Part shown: in pieces, positions 46,201-50,943 of the stretch
Layout of the letters: every line of letters starts with the position of its first letter
How positions within the stretch are numbered: position 1 is the stretch's first letter
NCBI GenBank assembly: GCA_013399855.1
Contig: VXAY01002049.1
Location: 117,804-181,803, forward strand
Reading direction: 5' to 3'
DNA: 64,000 bases
Source: Oxyruncus cristatus
Taxonomy: Eukaryota > Chordata > Aves > Passeriformes > Cotingidae
Notes under the pieces: model-generated
The model's database searches: none
What the model was told of the DNA's origin: nothing
What the model saw: the letters and a program-made list of their open reading frames with translations, nothing else
Position numbers and translations under genes: made by a program

Positions 46201-48079
46201 AACTGGGAAAGGGAAAAAAAAGGCACAAACGCTCCGTCTGAAGCGAACAGCCCGTGAAGGAAGGTTGGGGTGAACACTCAATCAAAAGTTAAATGGAGGA
46301 AGAAATCATGTATTAAGAATCCCAGAATGGGTTGGGTTGGGAGGAATCTTAAGGATCATCCACTTCTACCCCCTGCCACAGGCAGGGACAACTTCCACTA
46401 GACCAGGTTGCTCCAAGCTCTGTCCAACCTGGCTTTAAACACTTCCAGTGATGATTTCCTCTTGAAAATACAACTTCCGGGTTGTAATTGCCTGAAGATT
46501 TCCAGCTCCTCCTCACCCTGCTAATCCCAACCTTCAGAGGTACAGAACATGAGCAGAGAGACCATCTCATGGTTTTCACAGGCTCAGAAATTTGGGAAAA
46601 GAAAGAAAAACGTGTCGCCTGCTACCTTCTCTTCAGCTTTGTAATTTAAAGGAGGTGGATTTACAATTATTGCCTACTGGCAATGCTACAACTTGTATTG
46701 CTCCAAAATTCAGCATTTGTGGGTACCTGACAGTGCTCTGGAGCCACTCAGAACTGAAGGCACTGGGTAAGAAACCCAGATGTCACCCTGCACGTTCTGT
46801 GACTCCAGCAACACACCCAGGTTGGCTGGGCTGCAAGAAATCCCCAGCTGAGGAAAAGGGACACCAATCTCCAAGTCCAGACAAAAGTAACAGCAGAGCT
46901 GCCATTACCCAGGGAGTAAGAGAGGGCACCCAACACCCCCCCAAACCAGCGACCAGCTGCAGCTCCGTGAATGTCCCCTGCGGGTGTGTCTGCCCCAATT
47001 TCTCCTTTAACTTTTAAAACTTCACATATTTTGAATGAGGAACGACCCTGGCTGGGAAGAGCAGACACCAGACAGCTACCAGGAGCCGGGCTCAGCCCAC
47101 GAGCCTGCAGAAATCCCTGTCTACGTGATGCATAAGCAGAAAATATTTGTATTTGGCAGGCTCAGCACCAGCCCAGACCGAGCAGATGACCAAGTCCTGA
47201 AATGCTGCACTTGCTCTCCTTAAAGAAACTCTTCCCTAAATCCACGTCCTCCACCTCAGGCCACTGACCTGCCCTTATCCTGCTCACACCAAGGAGGTCC
47301 CAACTGGTCTGGGACCCTCTGAATGTGAACCCTCGTTCTGAGGTGACATCCCAACCTCAGCAAAGCAAGGACTTGTCAACAGGGCATTTCAAGTTACGCT
47401 GTGAAGTGCTGAGCACAATTCCCAGAGCAGGTACTTGGCAGGACAGAGTGATGCAGGGAGAAGAGTGGGAAGTACGTGGTGCAACACAGGTGGCTGACAT
47501 CTCACGAGCTTTTCTGGTCAAGCTCGCCAGCCAGGGATATGAAGTTTCTATAGTTTTGGCTACAAAGACACATTTTTTAGGGCAGCAGGGAGCCCATGCC
47601 ACAGGATGGGGTGTTTTACCTGTGTTTCTGCACTGCTCAAGGAATGGAGGTCCAGTGACGGGTCGGTTTTGAGCTCAGGCTCGGGAGCTGCAATGGGCGC
47701 TTTCACCAGGACGTCTTCATCGGGGCTGGCTCCTAATCCTGCGCCTTTCTGGTCACCTCCCGCCTCTTTAGGAGCATCAGTGTCTTTTTCCTCTTCGGAC
47801 ACCTGAGATTTGGGCCTCCTGAGGAAGGAGGAGAAGAGGCGGGACAGGCCCCGGCCCTCGGAGGTGCGACGTTCCTTCTTGCTCTGCTCCTCGTGCGTGG
47901 GGGTGTCTCCGTTGGAGGCCTTCTGCTTCTGCCCCTGCCCCTCTGACGTGGGCTGAGCCCCTTCCTCCAGGGAAGCCTCTTGCTTCTGTGTTTCAGCAGC
48001 TCCTTCCTCCTCCTTGGCTTGCTGCTGGTCCGAGCTGTCGGCGTCGGCCGCGGGGCTCTTCTCTGTTGTCATGGTGGTG
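1138..48079 (-). CDS. EPB41: EPB41 gene, protein 4.1R: 23 coding exons, whole coding region
   Basis: Protein 4.1R is the membrane-skeleton linker that ties spectrin and actin to transmembrane partners such as band 3 and glycophorin C. The exons read, in order, a headpiece, a FERM domain with its adjacent regulatory segment, a spectrin-actin-binding domain and a C-terminal domain. Identity rests on near-identity to 4.1R, not to its paralogues 4.1G/N/B, over the headpiece ([14 protein letters not shown]), the FERM domain ([30 protein letters not shown]) and the C-terminus (ends HQETEIAEE). All 23 exons have AG acceptors and GT donors with compatible phases. The coding sum is 3450 nt (1149 codons plus stop), or 866 codons without exons 12a-c and 17B-like. 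Exons of 105, 43, 76, 219, 88, 153, 98 and 173 bp code for the FERM part. Untranslated first exons and the mRNA 3' end are not established here. Confidence 0.97.
1260..1427. repeat. 42-bp minisatellite, four copies
   Basis: Four head-to-tail units of exactly 42 bp (1260, 1302, 1344, 1386) begin GGGGCAGAGCCC and end GTGTCACAGCAC, with a few substitutions. Since 42 is a multiple of three, several repetitive open frames arise, which I do not consider genes. The array starts 23 bp from the exon 21 acceptor. Confidence 0.95.
1428..1528. repeat. Degenerate 20-bp repeats continuing the 42-bp array
   Basis: About four imperfect copies of a unit like GGCAGAGTGGGGCAGGACAC follow the 42-bp array and share its GGCAGAG core. 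Confidence 0.8.
1594..2365 (-). mobile_element. CR1 retroposon, outer copy interrupted by another CR1
   Basis: The reverse-complement CR1 3' end starts at 1594 and continues through a region typical of CR1 (CCAGGCTGAACACC) to about 1947. It then resumes at about 2221 (AGCTGAACAAGCC) to about 2365. Confidence 0.85.
1948..2210 (-). mobile_element. CR1 retroposon nested in the copy at 1594-2365
   Basis: It begins ATAGAATCCCAGAATGTCC, a CR1 3' end in reverse orientation, and belongs to a different CR1 subtype from the host copy. The same subtype occurs in plus orientation at 8862-9166 and 49634-49880. Confidence 0.8.
2973..3126 (-). mobile_element. CR1 retroposon, 3' fragment
   Basis: It begins TATAGAATCACAGAATGG and contains the reverse complement of the standard CR1 3' block, ending near GGGATGGGAGCAGCCAC. 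Confidence 0.9.
3278..3358 (-). CDS. EPB41: EPB41 exon 20: C-terminal domain
   Basis: This is an 81-nt, 27-codon, phase-0 exon reading [18 protein letters not shown] and then GDADVDHDQ. The acceptor is TTCCAG and the donor CAG/GTAGGA. It is one of the most conserved segments of the 4.1 family and is close to identical to mammalian 4.1R. Confidence 0.97.
3816..3917 (-). CDS. EPB41: EPB41 exon 19: C-terminal domain
   Basis: This is a 102-nt, 34-codon, phase-0 exon reading [19 protein letters not shown] and then [15 protein letters not shown]. The acceptor is CCACAG and the donor AAG/GTAACA. The Ser/Thr-rich part is typical of all 4.1 C-terminal domains. Confidence 0.97.
4851..4937 (+). mobile_element. 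CR1 retroposon, short 3' end
   Basis: It contains GGTCCCTTC, CCCAAACCATTCTGTGATT and the tandem CTGTGATT tail. Confidence 0.85.
5490..5618 (-). CDS. EPB41: EPB41 exon 18: start of C-terminal domain
   Basis: This is a 129-nt, 43-codon, phase-0 exon from [13 protein letters not shown] to [12 protein letters not shown], with acceptor TCACAG and donor GTAAGG. It contains the family-wide motif [19 protein letters not shown]. The C-terminal domain binds NuMA and other partners in mammals. Confidence 0.97.
6774..7253 (-). CDS. EPB41: EPB41 large optional exon (17B-like), 160 acidic residues
   Basis: This is a 480-nt, 160-codon, phase-0 exon with acceptor TTTTTAG and donor CAG/GTAGTG. It starts [18 protein letters not shown] and ends [10 protein letters not shown]. 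The composition is low complexity: two long Glu runs flank a segment with [19 protein letters not shown]. It sits between exon 17 and exon 18, where mammals have optional exons (17A/17B) and where 4.1G/N/B carry a long acidic insert. Its ending, LPVVIRCFQ before PPLVKTQ, resembles the 4.1G ending LPQIICCS before EPPVVKT, so this appears to be the 4.1R copy of that family exon. Skipping keeps frame. An internal methionine next to the acceptor is not a start. Confidence 0.85.
7284..7318 (-). promoter_or_regulatory. EPB41: CU-rich tract upstream of the 17B-like exon
   Basis: The plus strand shows a GA repeat; in the transcript this is a nearly pure CU tract 31-65 nt before the exon's acceptor. 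Such CUCUCU tracts are the typical PTBP1 binding context and often repress neural or muscle exons. The call is based on motif and position only. Confidence 0.55.
8862..9166 (+). mobile_element. CR1 retroposon, 3' fragment
   Basis: It contains GAGGTTCTTCCCCCAGAGGC, CAGGCTCCCCAGGGCAGTGG and a 3' end GATATTCCCTGATTCT. Confidence 0.9.
12706..12772 (+). mobile_element. CR1 retroposon, short 3' end
   Basis: It contains GGGGTTGGACTCTATG and CTTCCAACTCAGGATATTCC. Confidence 0.8.
16292..16468 (+). mobile_element. CR1 retroposon, 3' fragment
   Basis: It contains AAGGCCAGGTTGGACAGGGC and ends CCAAACCATTCCAGGATTCC. Confidence 0.9.
19142..19316 (+). mobile_element. CR1 retroposon, 3' fragment
   Basis: It contains AGAAGCTGTGGCTGCCCCGT and ends CCAAACCACTTTGTGATTCT. 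Confidence 0.9.
20348..20527 (-). CDS. EPB41: EPB41 exon 17: spectrin-actin binding domain
   Basis: This is a 180-nt, 60-codon, phase-0 exon from [19 protein letters not shown] through [18 protein letters not shown] to [10 protein letters not shown]. The acceptor is GGTAG and the donor GGA/GTGAGT. It is the conserved half of the spectrin-actin-binding domain and directly follows exon 16. The start is a helix with coiled-coil character; the block [19 protein letters not shown] is almost unchanged from mammals. Confidence 0.97.
22311..22390. repeat. A/C low-complexity tract
   Basis: Alternating runs of A (up to 18) and of C (6-7) lie in the intron between exons 16 and 17. There is no coding content, and it is prone to sequencing error. 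Confidence 0.85.
22872..23045 (-). mobile_element. CR1 retroposon, 3' fragment
   Basis: This is a reverse-orientation CR1 3' end (CCAGAATGGGTTGGAAAGG) through CTTCTCTGGGCAACCTGTGC. Confidence 0.9.
23294..23351 (-). promoter_or_regulatory. EPB41: Cluster of three TGCATG (Rbfox) intronic splicing enhancers downstream of exon 16
   Basis: On the minus strand TGCATG occurs at 23346-23351, 23336-23341 and 23294-23299, about 95 to 152 nt beyond the exon 16 donor. In mammals Rbfox proteins bind UGCAUG copies in this intron and promote exon 16 inclusion. Three copies within 58 bp is far above the roughly one per 4 kb expected by chance. Confidence 0.85.
23446..23508 (-). CDS. EPB41: EPB41 exon 16: 21-residue spectrin-actin binding cassette
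   Basis: This is a 63-nt, 21-codon, phase-0 exon reading [12 protein letters not shown] and then IRHSNLMLE. The acceptor is TCACAG and the donor GAG/GTTTGTATG is weak. In mammals this cassette is needed for high-affinity spectrin-actin binding and is switched on during erythroid maturation. Its tyrosine (GENIY) matches the EGF-receptor phosphorylation site reported in 4.1R. Three TGCATG elements lie within 152 nt downstream. Confidence 0.97.
24293..24334 (-). CDS. EPB41: EPB41 optional exon 15 (42 nt, alternatives 39 or 45)
   Basis: This is a 14-codon, phase-0 exon reading [14 protein letters not shown], with donor AAG/GTTAGC. The acceptor region is a CAG triplet repeat (CAACAGCAGCAG), so three in-frame acceptors are possible, giving 45, 42 or 39 nt. 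I chose 42 nt because mammalian exon 15 has that length as I recall. It lies only 147 bp after exon 14. Confidence 0.88.
24482..24538 (-). CDS. EPB41: EPB41 optional exon 14 (57 nt)
   Basis: This is a 57-nt, 19-codon, phase-0 exon reading [19 protein letters not shown]. The acceptor is ATGTAG and the donor, CAG/GTTTGTG, lacks the usual A at +3 and +4. Length and sequence match mammalian exon 14, which is skipped in erythroid cells and used elsewhere. Two TGCATG elements sit 115 and 132 nt upstream. Confidence 0.93.
24653..24675 (-). promoter_or_regulatory. EPB41: Pair of TGCATG elements upstream of exon 14
   Basis: On the minus strand TGCATG occurs at 24670-24675 and 24653-24658, 132 and 115 nt before exon 14. 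Rbfox sites upstream of a cassette usually repress it, so the same factor could skip exon 14 while including exon 16. This is inference from position. Confidence 0.5.
26290..26498 (-). CDS. EPB41: EPB41 exon 13: linker with SPRPTSAPA motif
   Basis: This is a 209-nt exon coding for about 70 residues, from [20 protein letters not shown] to PADASK, with acceptor CCTCAG and donor GTAGGT. The block [11 protein letters not shown] is conserved with mammalian 4.1R and contains a known PKA/PKC-type serine. The rest of the exon, rich in Lys, Glu, Ala and Pro, is poorly conserved, as in mammals. It joins exon 14, 15, 16 or 17 in phase 0. Confidence 0.93.
28017..28139 (-). CDS. EPB41: EPB41 cassette exon 12c (third of three tandem paralogous exons)
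   Basis: This 123-nt open exon is phase 1-1 and adds 41 residues. It reads [A][12 protein letters not shown], a run of thirteen Glu, [15 protein letters not shown][G]. Ten of the Glu codons are consecutive GAG, so the exon holds an uninterrupted trinucleotide microsatellite likely to vary between individuals. The acceptor is TTTTTTAG with TTTTAAC about 20 nt inside; the donor, CCAG/GTACCA, is weak. One TGCATG lies 117 nt upstream (28256-28261). Confidence 0.8.
28432..28492 (+). mobile_element. CR1 retroposon, short 3' end
   Basis: It contains GGTCCCTTCCAACCCAAACC and the tail CATGATTCTGTGAC. It lies between exons 12b and 12c. Confidence 0.85.
29184..29312 (-). CDS. EPB41: EPB41 cassette exon 12b (second of three tandem paralogous exons)
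   Basis: This 129-nt open exon is phase 1-1 and adds 43 residues. It reads [A][13 protein letters not shown], a run of seven Glu, [14 protein letters not shown] and PEPVPPRS[G]. The acceptor is CTTTCTAG with TTAAC about 21 nt inside the intron; the donor, TCAG/GTACAG, is weak. Both the coding pattern and about 25 nt of the upstream intron resemble 12c, supporting tandem duplication. Retention of the frame and splice sites argues for selection. Function is unknown; an acidic, flexible linker is the simplest reading. Confidence 0.8.
30580..30696 (-). CDS. EPB41: EPB41 cassette exon 12a (first of three tandem paralogous exons)
   Basis: This 117-nt open exon is phase 1-1, so it adds exactly 39 residues. 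It reads [A][19 protein letters not shown], then a Val-rich stretch, VPEPKPADQ and IREKP[G]. The acceptor is TTTCCTCAG with TTAAC about 20 nt inside the intron; the donor, CCAG/GTATAG, departs from consensus. It resembles 12b and 12c in start (Ala-Lys), central acidic run, Val-rich stretch and Pro/Glu tail. It is bounded by intron read-through frames on both sides. I do not recall it in mammalian 4.1R, and no transcript evidence is available here. It is predicted to be optional. Confidence 0.78.
31139..31571. repeat. 37-bp minisatellite, about 12 copies
   Basis: Units of 37 bp (one shortened to 30) begin GGGATGCTC and contain TTTCCCTGGATCCT. The array lies in the intron between exons 12 and 12a. 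Because 37 is not a multiple of three, open repetitive frames appear in several frames on both strands; none is taken as coding. Confidence 0.93.
32350..32377 (+). repeat. G-rich tract with quadruplex-forming pattern
   Basis: Four runs of at least four G, separated by short loops, lie on the plus (template) strand, starting about 8 nt beyond the exon 12 donor. The transcript is correspondingly C-rich. Confidence 0.7.
32386..32558 (-). CDS. EPB41: EPB41 exon 12: end of FERM and FERM-adjacent regulatory segment
   Basis: This is a 173-nt exon starting [18 protein letters not shown] and ending KRASRSLDG plus one G, with acceptor TTTCAG and donor [22 protein letters not shown] is the FERM-adjacent segment shared by 4.1 proteins. 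KRASRSLDG contains the serine phosphorylated by PKC in mammalian 4.1R, which loosens spectrin-actin and glycophorin C binding. The exon ends in phase 1, compatible with exons 12a, 12b, 12c or 13. Confidence 0.97.
33342..33439 (-). CDS. EPB41: EPB41 exon 11: FERM F3 with calmodulin-binding segment
   Basis: This is a 98-nt exon reading [19 protein letters not shown] and then [13 protein letters not shown] plus two nucleotides of an Arg codon. The acceptor is TCCACAG and the donor [23 protein letters not shown] is the calcium-independent calmodulin-binding peptide of mammalian 4.1R and is unchanged here as far as I can compare. A plus-strand retrocopy begins within about 40 bp of the acceptor. 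Confidence 0.97.
33470..33984 (+). pseudogene. Polyadenylated retrocopy (parent gene not recognised) in the exon 10-11 intron
   Basis: On the plus strand an open frame of about 80 codons (33482-33721, reading without an ATG from its 5' end) ends in TGA, followed by about 200 nt of UTR-like sequence, AATAAA at 33927-33932, and a 17-base A tract starting 35 nt later (33968-33984). That is the signature of a reverse-transcribed, 5'-truncated mRNA. The frame includes [17 protein letters not shown] and [18 protein letters not shown] do not recognise the parent. A solo LTR is an alternative. The gap right after the A tract hides the 3' target-site duplication. Confidence 0.55.
33990..34011. other. 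Assembly gap (22 N)
   Basis: This run of N lies between A-rich sequences, within the exon 10-11 intron and at the end of the retrocopy. The true length is unknown. Confidence 0.99.
34246..34278. repeat. (AC)16 microsatellite, UG repeat in the transcript
   Basis: There are 33 bases of alternating A and C on the plus strand. In EPB41 pre-mRNA this is a UG repeat starting 47 nt after the exon 10 donor. Confidence 0.95.
34326..34478 (-). CDS. EPB41: EPB41 exon 10: FERM F3 lobe
   Basis: This is a 153-nt, 51-codon, phase-0 exon from [15 protein letters not shown] to [11 protein letters not shown], with acceptor CCCAG and donor GTGTGT. It is the PH-like F3 lobe; in mammalian 4.1R this exon's product binds p55 (MPP1). 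A long UG microsatellite lies 47 nt beyond the donor. Confidence 0.97.
34991..35078 (-). CDS. EPB41: EPB41 exon 9: FERM F2/F3
   Basis: This is an 88-nt exon reading [18 protein letters not shown] and then [11 protein letters not shown]. The acceptor is CTCCAG and the donor GTGAGA. It completes the F2 helices and links to F3. In mammals calmodulin binds peptides from this exon in a calcium-sensitive way. Confidence 0.96.
35962..36032 (+). mobile_element. CR1 retroposon, short 3' end
   Basis: It contains CGTTGGACTCCACAATCTTG and a degenerate tail GATTCCATGACTCTGATT. Confidence 0.7.
36614..36832 (-). CDS. EPB41: EPB41 exon 8: FERM F2 lobe
   Basis: This is a 219-nt exon coding for about 73 residues from [16 protein letters not shown] to ELHKTY, with acceptor CCCCAG and donor GTAAGG. 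It is the alpha-helical F2 lobe; in mammalian 4.1R this exon's product carries binding for glycophorin C. The paralogue-discriminating segment [11 protein letters not shown] is 4.1R-like. A minus-strand start codon in the preceding intron can extend the frame, but that is intron read-through. Confidence 0.97.
37278..37353 (-). CDS. EPB41: EPB41 exon 7: FERM F1/F2 junction
   Basis: This is a 76-nt exon reading [19 protein letters not shown] and then TEDIT. The acceptor is ATTGCAG and the donor GTGAGT. The segment [10 protein letters not shown] is nearly invariant across 4.1 family FERM domains and forms the end of the F1 lobe leading into F2. Confidence 0.96.
39385..39427 (-). CDS. EPB41: EPB41 exon 6: FERM F1
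   Basis: This is a 43-nt exon reading [14 protein letters not shown] plus one nucleotide. The acceptor is TTACAG and the donor GTAAGTAG. It joins exon 5 in phase 0 and exon 7 in phase 1. Length and sequence match the mammalian 4.1R exon of the same size. Confidence 0.95.
41262..41390 (-). mobile_element. CR1 retroposon, 3' fragment
   Basis: The reverse-orientation end TTAGGGTTGGAAAAGCCCTT is followed by AAGTCCAACCACTAACCC. This is a different subtype from most copies in the window. Confidence 0.85.
42285..42389 (-). CDS. EPB41: EPB41 exon 5: FERM F1 lobe with the LEEDY motif
   Basis: This is a 105-nt, 35-codon, phase-0 exon (residues 229-263), starting [11 protein letters not shown] and ending DTPTSR before donor GTAAGC. 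It carries LEEDY (residues 247-251), the motif implicated in mammalian 4.1R binding to the band 3 anion exchanger. Exon 5 is an optional exon in mammals, and the length of 35 residues is identical here. Its symmetric phase means it can be skipped without a frameshift, though that would break the F1 fold. Confidence 0.96.
44764..44994 (-). CDS. EPB41: EPB41 exon 4: end of headpiece, internal start AUG-2, start of FERM F1
   Basis: This 231-nt, 77-codon, phase-0 exon (residues 152-228) begins PAQEE after a TTTCAG acceptor and ends ECAVD before donor GTAAGT. The first 59 residues are acidic and Pro/Glu/Lys rich and less conserved than the flanks. The methionine codon at 44815-44817, in HRNMYCKV, corresponds to the downstream start of the mammalian 80-kDa erythroid form. 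The segment after it ([14 protein letters not shown]) is the first strand pair of the ubiquitin-like F1 lobe. I saw no separate exon between this and exon 2; their phases join directly. Confidence 0.95.
45396..45615 (+). mobile_element. CR1 retroposon, 3' fragment
   Basis: It contains GTGAGGGTGGGGAGGCCCTG. Near the 3' end about 40 bp of the usual block are missing before CCAACCCAAACCAGTCCACG. Confidence 0.9.
46318..46452 (-). mobile_element. CR1 retroposon, 3' fragment
   Basis: Reverse orientation, from GAATCCCAGAATGGGTTGGG to AACACTTCCAGTGATG. Confidence 0.9.
47620..48079 (-). CDS. EPB41: EPB41 exon 2'/2: start codon AUG-1 and N-terminal headpiece
   Basis: This is the first coding exon, 460 nt with 7 nt of leader and 151 codons (residues 1-151). 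The ATG is at 48070-48072 in a good context (CACCATGA). The headpiece is the extension present only in the high-molecular-weight 4.1R forms. Visible landmarks are a Thr-Pro site in NGDTPTHE (residues 54-61), a basic amphipathic stretch [14 protein letters not shown] (about 77-90) that in mammals binds calmodulin, and the conserved block [20 protein letters not shown]. The exon ends SSAETQ followed by donor GTAAAAC. The main acceptor is TTGCAG just above 48079. A second AG lies 17 nt into the exon, which would remove the ATG (see the separate entry). Confidence 0.96.
48062..48079 (-). promoter_or_regulatory. EPB41: Dual 3' splice site of exon 2'/2 (17-nt exon 2')
   Basis: The proximal acceptor puts the exon start at 48079. 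A second possible acceptor (CAACAG) ends at 48063, exactly 17 nt further in, and its use would delete the AUG-1 codon at 48070-48072. Mammalian EPB41 is known for a 17-nt exon 2' whose inclusion or skipping, coupled to the choice of first exon, selects AUG-1 (about 135 kDa forms) or AUG-2 (about 80 kDa forms). The same 17-nt spacing here argues that the switch is conserved; use of the distal site is inferred. Confidence 0.75.
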
Positions 48080-48200
48080 CTGCAAGAGAGGAGCAGGAGG
48101 GCTCAGTCAGGAGGTAATTTCCAATATTCGAGTCTGGTTGAGCTGCTCAAGCCAAGCCATGAGCACAGACACGCCACGTTCACCAGTCACACCACCCTGC

Positions 48201-48300
48201 CACAGAATCACAGAACGTTCTGAGCTGGAAGAGAACCACAAGGATTGAGTCCAACTCTTCGGTGAATGGCCTGCACGAGGATCTGAACCCCTGCCAGCTC
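48201..48300 (-). mobile_element. CR1 retroposon, short 3' fragment
   Basis: Reverse orientation, starting CAGAATCACAGAACGTTCTG and continuing to GATCTGAACCCCTGCCAG. It lies about 120 bp upstream of the exon 2' acceptor. Confidence 0.8.
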
Positions 48301-48384
48301 CAGCCTACAGAGTCAGTAAGAGCAAAACCCTTCCTTTTGCTGTGCTTTGCTTCGATAGAAACATCTCTACTGATGTTTGCCCCT

Positions 48385-48782
48385 CACCCTTTGGACAACG
48401 TGGAGAGTTGGGGCTGTTCGGGATGGAGAAGAGAAGGCTCCAGGGAGACCTTGGAGCCCCTTTCCAAGGCTTAAAGGGGCTCCAAGAGAGCTGGAGAGGG
48501 CCTTGGGACAAGGGATGGAGGGACAGGACACAGGGAATGGCTTCCCACTGGCACAAGGCAAGGCTGGATGGGACATAATTCCTCTCTGTGAGGGTGGAGA
48601 GGTCCTGGCACAGGTTGCCCAGAGAAGCTGTGGCTGCCCCATCCCTGGAAGTGTCCAAGGCCAGGTTGGACGGGGCTTGGAGCAACCTGGGCTGGTGGAA
48701 GGTGTCCCTGCCCGTGGCAGGGGGTGGGACTGGGTGATCTTTAAGGTCCCTTCCAACCCAAAACAGCCCGTGATTCTCTGAT
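48385..48782 (+). mobile_element. CR1 retroposon, about 400 bp
   Basis: This is among the longest CR1 copies in the window, from the GAGAAGAGAAGGCTCCAGGG block to the tail CCCGTGATTCTCTGAT. Its reverse complement at 55303-55685 belongs to the same subtype. Confidence 0.92.
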
Positions 48783-49633
48783 CTAAACACACCAAACCAC
48801 ACTGATGGGGACGGGACTCATTGGTGTTGATCAACCAGGTTGATCTGCACAAGACCAGCCCGGCGGAGCCGAGCAGCCTTCGGGATTCGTGGAATCTCTG
48901 GATTGCACACAGCAAAAAAGTAAAACGAGAAGGTTTCCAAACAACACCCACAATGCAGAGCAGATTTCCTCAGAGCCTGCGCTATCAAACTGATGCAATG
49001 TTTACTTCAACTTTAGCCCGGGCTGTTGACACAAAAAGATGGAAATCACATGAGAAGAATATCTATTTAAGGTATAAAGAGGACCCAAAATAATCATGCT
49101 TTAGAGGGGATAGAACTAATCTTTGTGCGTTGCATCACATGTATCTGCAGCAATAAATTGCCACTGCTTACACTGAGCAAATAGCATATAATCCAATATG
49201 CCTCAATCCCCAGCCCGAGCCTCGGCGTGCAAACATTTGCTCAAAATACAGACCTAAAATTAGGAAACACTTCAAGATGTCACCCTCCCACGTATTATTG
49301 CATTCATCAGTATTAATTCGACTCATGCTGGTTGCCAAAAGAACCTGAGTGCTGGCAGGAGAAAAGCCCCCCCCCCAGCCCTCCAAAGGACTCTTCCCTT
49401 GCATTTAATATTATTCCTAACACTTTGTTTAAACCAGGGCAGCATCAGAGACCTTCCCTGAATTTGTTCCTCCAGCAACGCGAATTTCCTGAGGTCACAA
49501 GGTTTGGTTTGAGGGTTCGGTGGGTTTATATCTTCCCAGGGAGGGCTTCTGGAAAAGCAGGGATGGAACCCACTGGGTCTGTGCTTCCATTGGAGCAGTG
49601 TCAGATTTAGGACAGGCTCTCTGGATCCTTTGA

Positions 49634-49880
49634 AACTGTGCCAGGGCAGGGTCAGGTTGGATCTCAGGGAAAGGTTCTTCCCCCAGACCCTGGTTGGCCA
49701 CTGACCAGGCTCCCCAGGGCAGTGGGCACAGCCCCAAGGCTGCCAGAGCTCCAGGAGGGTTTGGACAACGCTCTGAGGGACAGGGTGGGATTGCTGGAGT
49801 GTCCTGTGCAGGGCCAGGGGTTGGACTGGATGATCCTTGTGGGTGCCTTCCAATTCAGGATATTCCATTATGCTATGAAA
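49634..49880 (+). mobile_element. CR1 retroposon, 3' fragment
   Basis: It contains AGGTTCTTCCCCCAGACCCT and GGGGTTGGACTGGATGATCC, ending GATATTCCATTATGC. Confidence 0.9.
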
Positions 49881-50883
49881 CCTCTTCACTTCTCCCACAA
49901 TCCACTGCCAGGGATGCTGCTGGCCCCCATTAGTTAGGGGGACCCTGCAGAGTCCCCCCAGCCACCACGCAGCCAATTCCTGCTCTCAACAGCTCTCCAA
50001 GAACTCCCGGAGATGCCACAAGGCAGTGGAGGGGGCAAGGACTACCAAAAACCCATCAGTGAGCCCACGATGCAGGACAGACTCGCCACGGCCAACTCCC
50101 AGGGCAAAGCTCCCAACGTCCTGGCACGCACGGATCGGGAGGGATGCCCTGCAAGCCTGTCCCACCAGGATCACACGCCAACAGCGAGCTCCCTCTGGCA
50201 CCAGCTGCCAGAGCAGCCTGCTTTGTAGTTGCTTCCCACTGTGTTTGTTTTGAATAAACACGTTTGTAGGAATCGTTATCAAAACACACAACGTCGGACG
50301 CGCGTTGTTCCTCAGACTGGAAAAGCAGAATCAGGGCTTTGGAGATGAGGACGGTGGGGAGGGCACAGCTCTTATCAGCCACAGGAAACCAGAGGGACAG
50401 TTCCACAAAGGAACACTTCCTCGGGATGTGCTTTTCTCTCCTTAAATTCCGGAACGAGGACTGTTCACTTGCTTACATTTCAAAGCCGCAGTCCCGGACC
50501 TTTCCCGACGCAGGGAGGTGGCGATGAGAAAACAGCTCCTTGTCTCAAACATCTCTTTGTCTTTCCTCCATCCCCCAGGGATTCCAGGCTGCAGCTCAGC
50601 CAGATCCCCTCGGCAGGGCTGGGGATGCGGAGATGGGCACGTAGGAGCCCTGCCCTTCCCAATAAACATTTCATAGCTGCCAGCACCAATAACTCACTGG
50701 GTGCAGCAAACATCCTGCTGCGAGACCTGAGCGAGCTGCTCCGACCCAGGCTCACGGCCGGATCCCTCCCCTGGAAGTTTTACGCTCAGGAATGGTTTTC
50801 CCTACGCTCTGCGTCCAAAGCGAAGAGATCTGTAAGCAAATAACGCAACTGGGAGGCTGCCCGTGGCAAAGGGGGGAAAGGAG

Positions 50884-50943
50884 ATGGTCTTTAAGGGGTC
50901 TTTAAGGCACCTTCCGAGCCAAACCAGGCTGTGATTCTGTGAT
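50884..50943 (+). mobile_element. CR1 retroposon, short 3' end
   Basis: This is a short fragment ending AGGCTGTGATTCTGTGATT, with a duplicated GGTCTTTAAGG inside. Confidence 0.7.

Larger units (their letters stand above)
42390..47619. other. Introns between exons 2, 4 and 5
   Basis: 42390-44763 shows no recognisable repeat or exon. 44995-47619 holds a plus CR1 (45396-45615) and a minus CR1 (46318-46452). I searched here for a separate exon 3 and did not find one; exon 2 and exon 4 join in phase without it. Confidence 0.55.

Noticed and set aside
44995..47619. Search for a separate exon 3
   Set aside because: No open segment with fitting splice sites was found, and exons 2 and 4 already join in phase.
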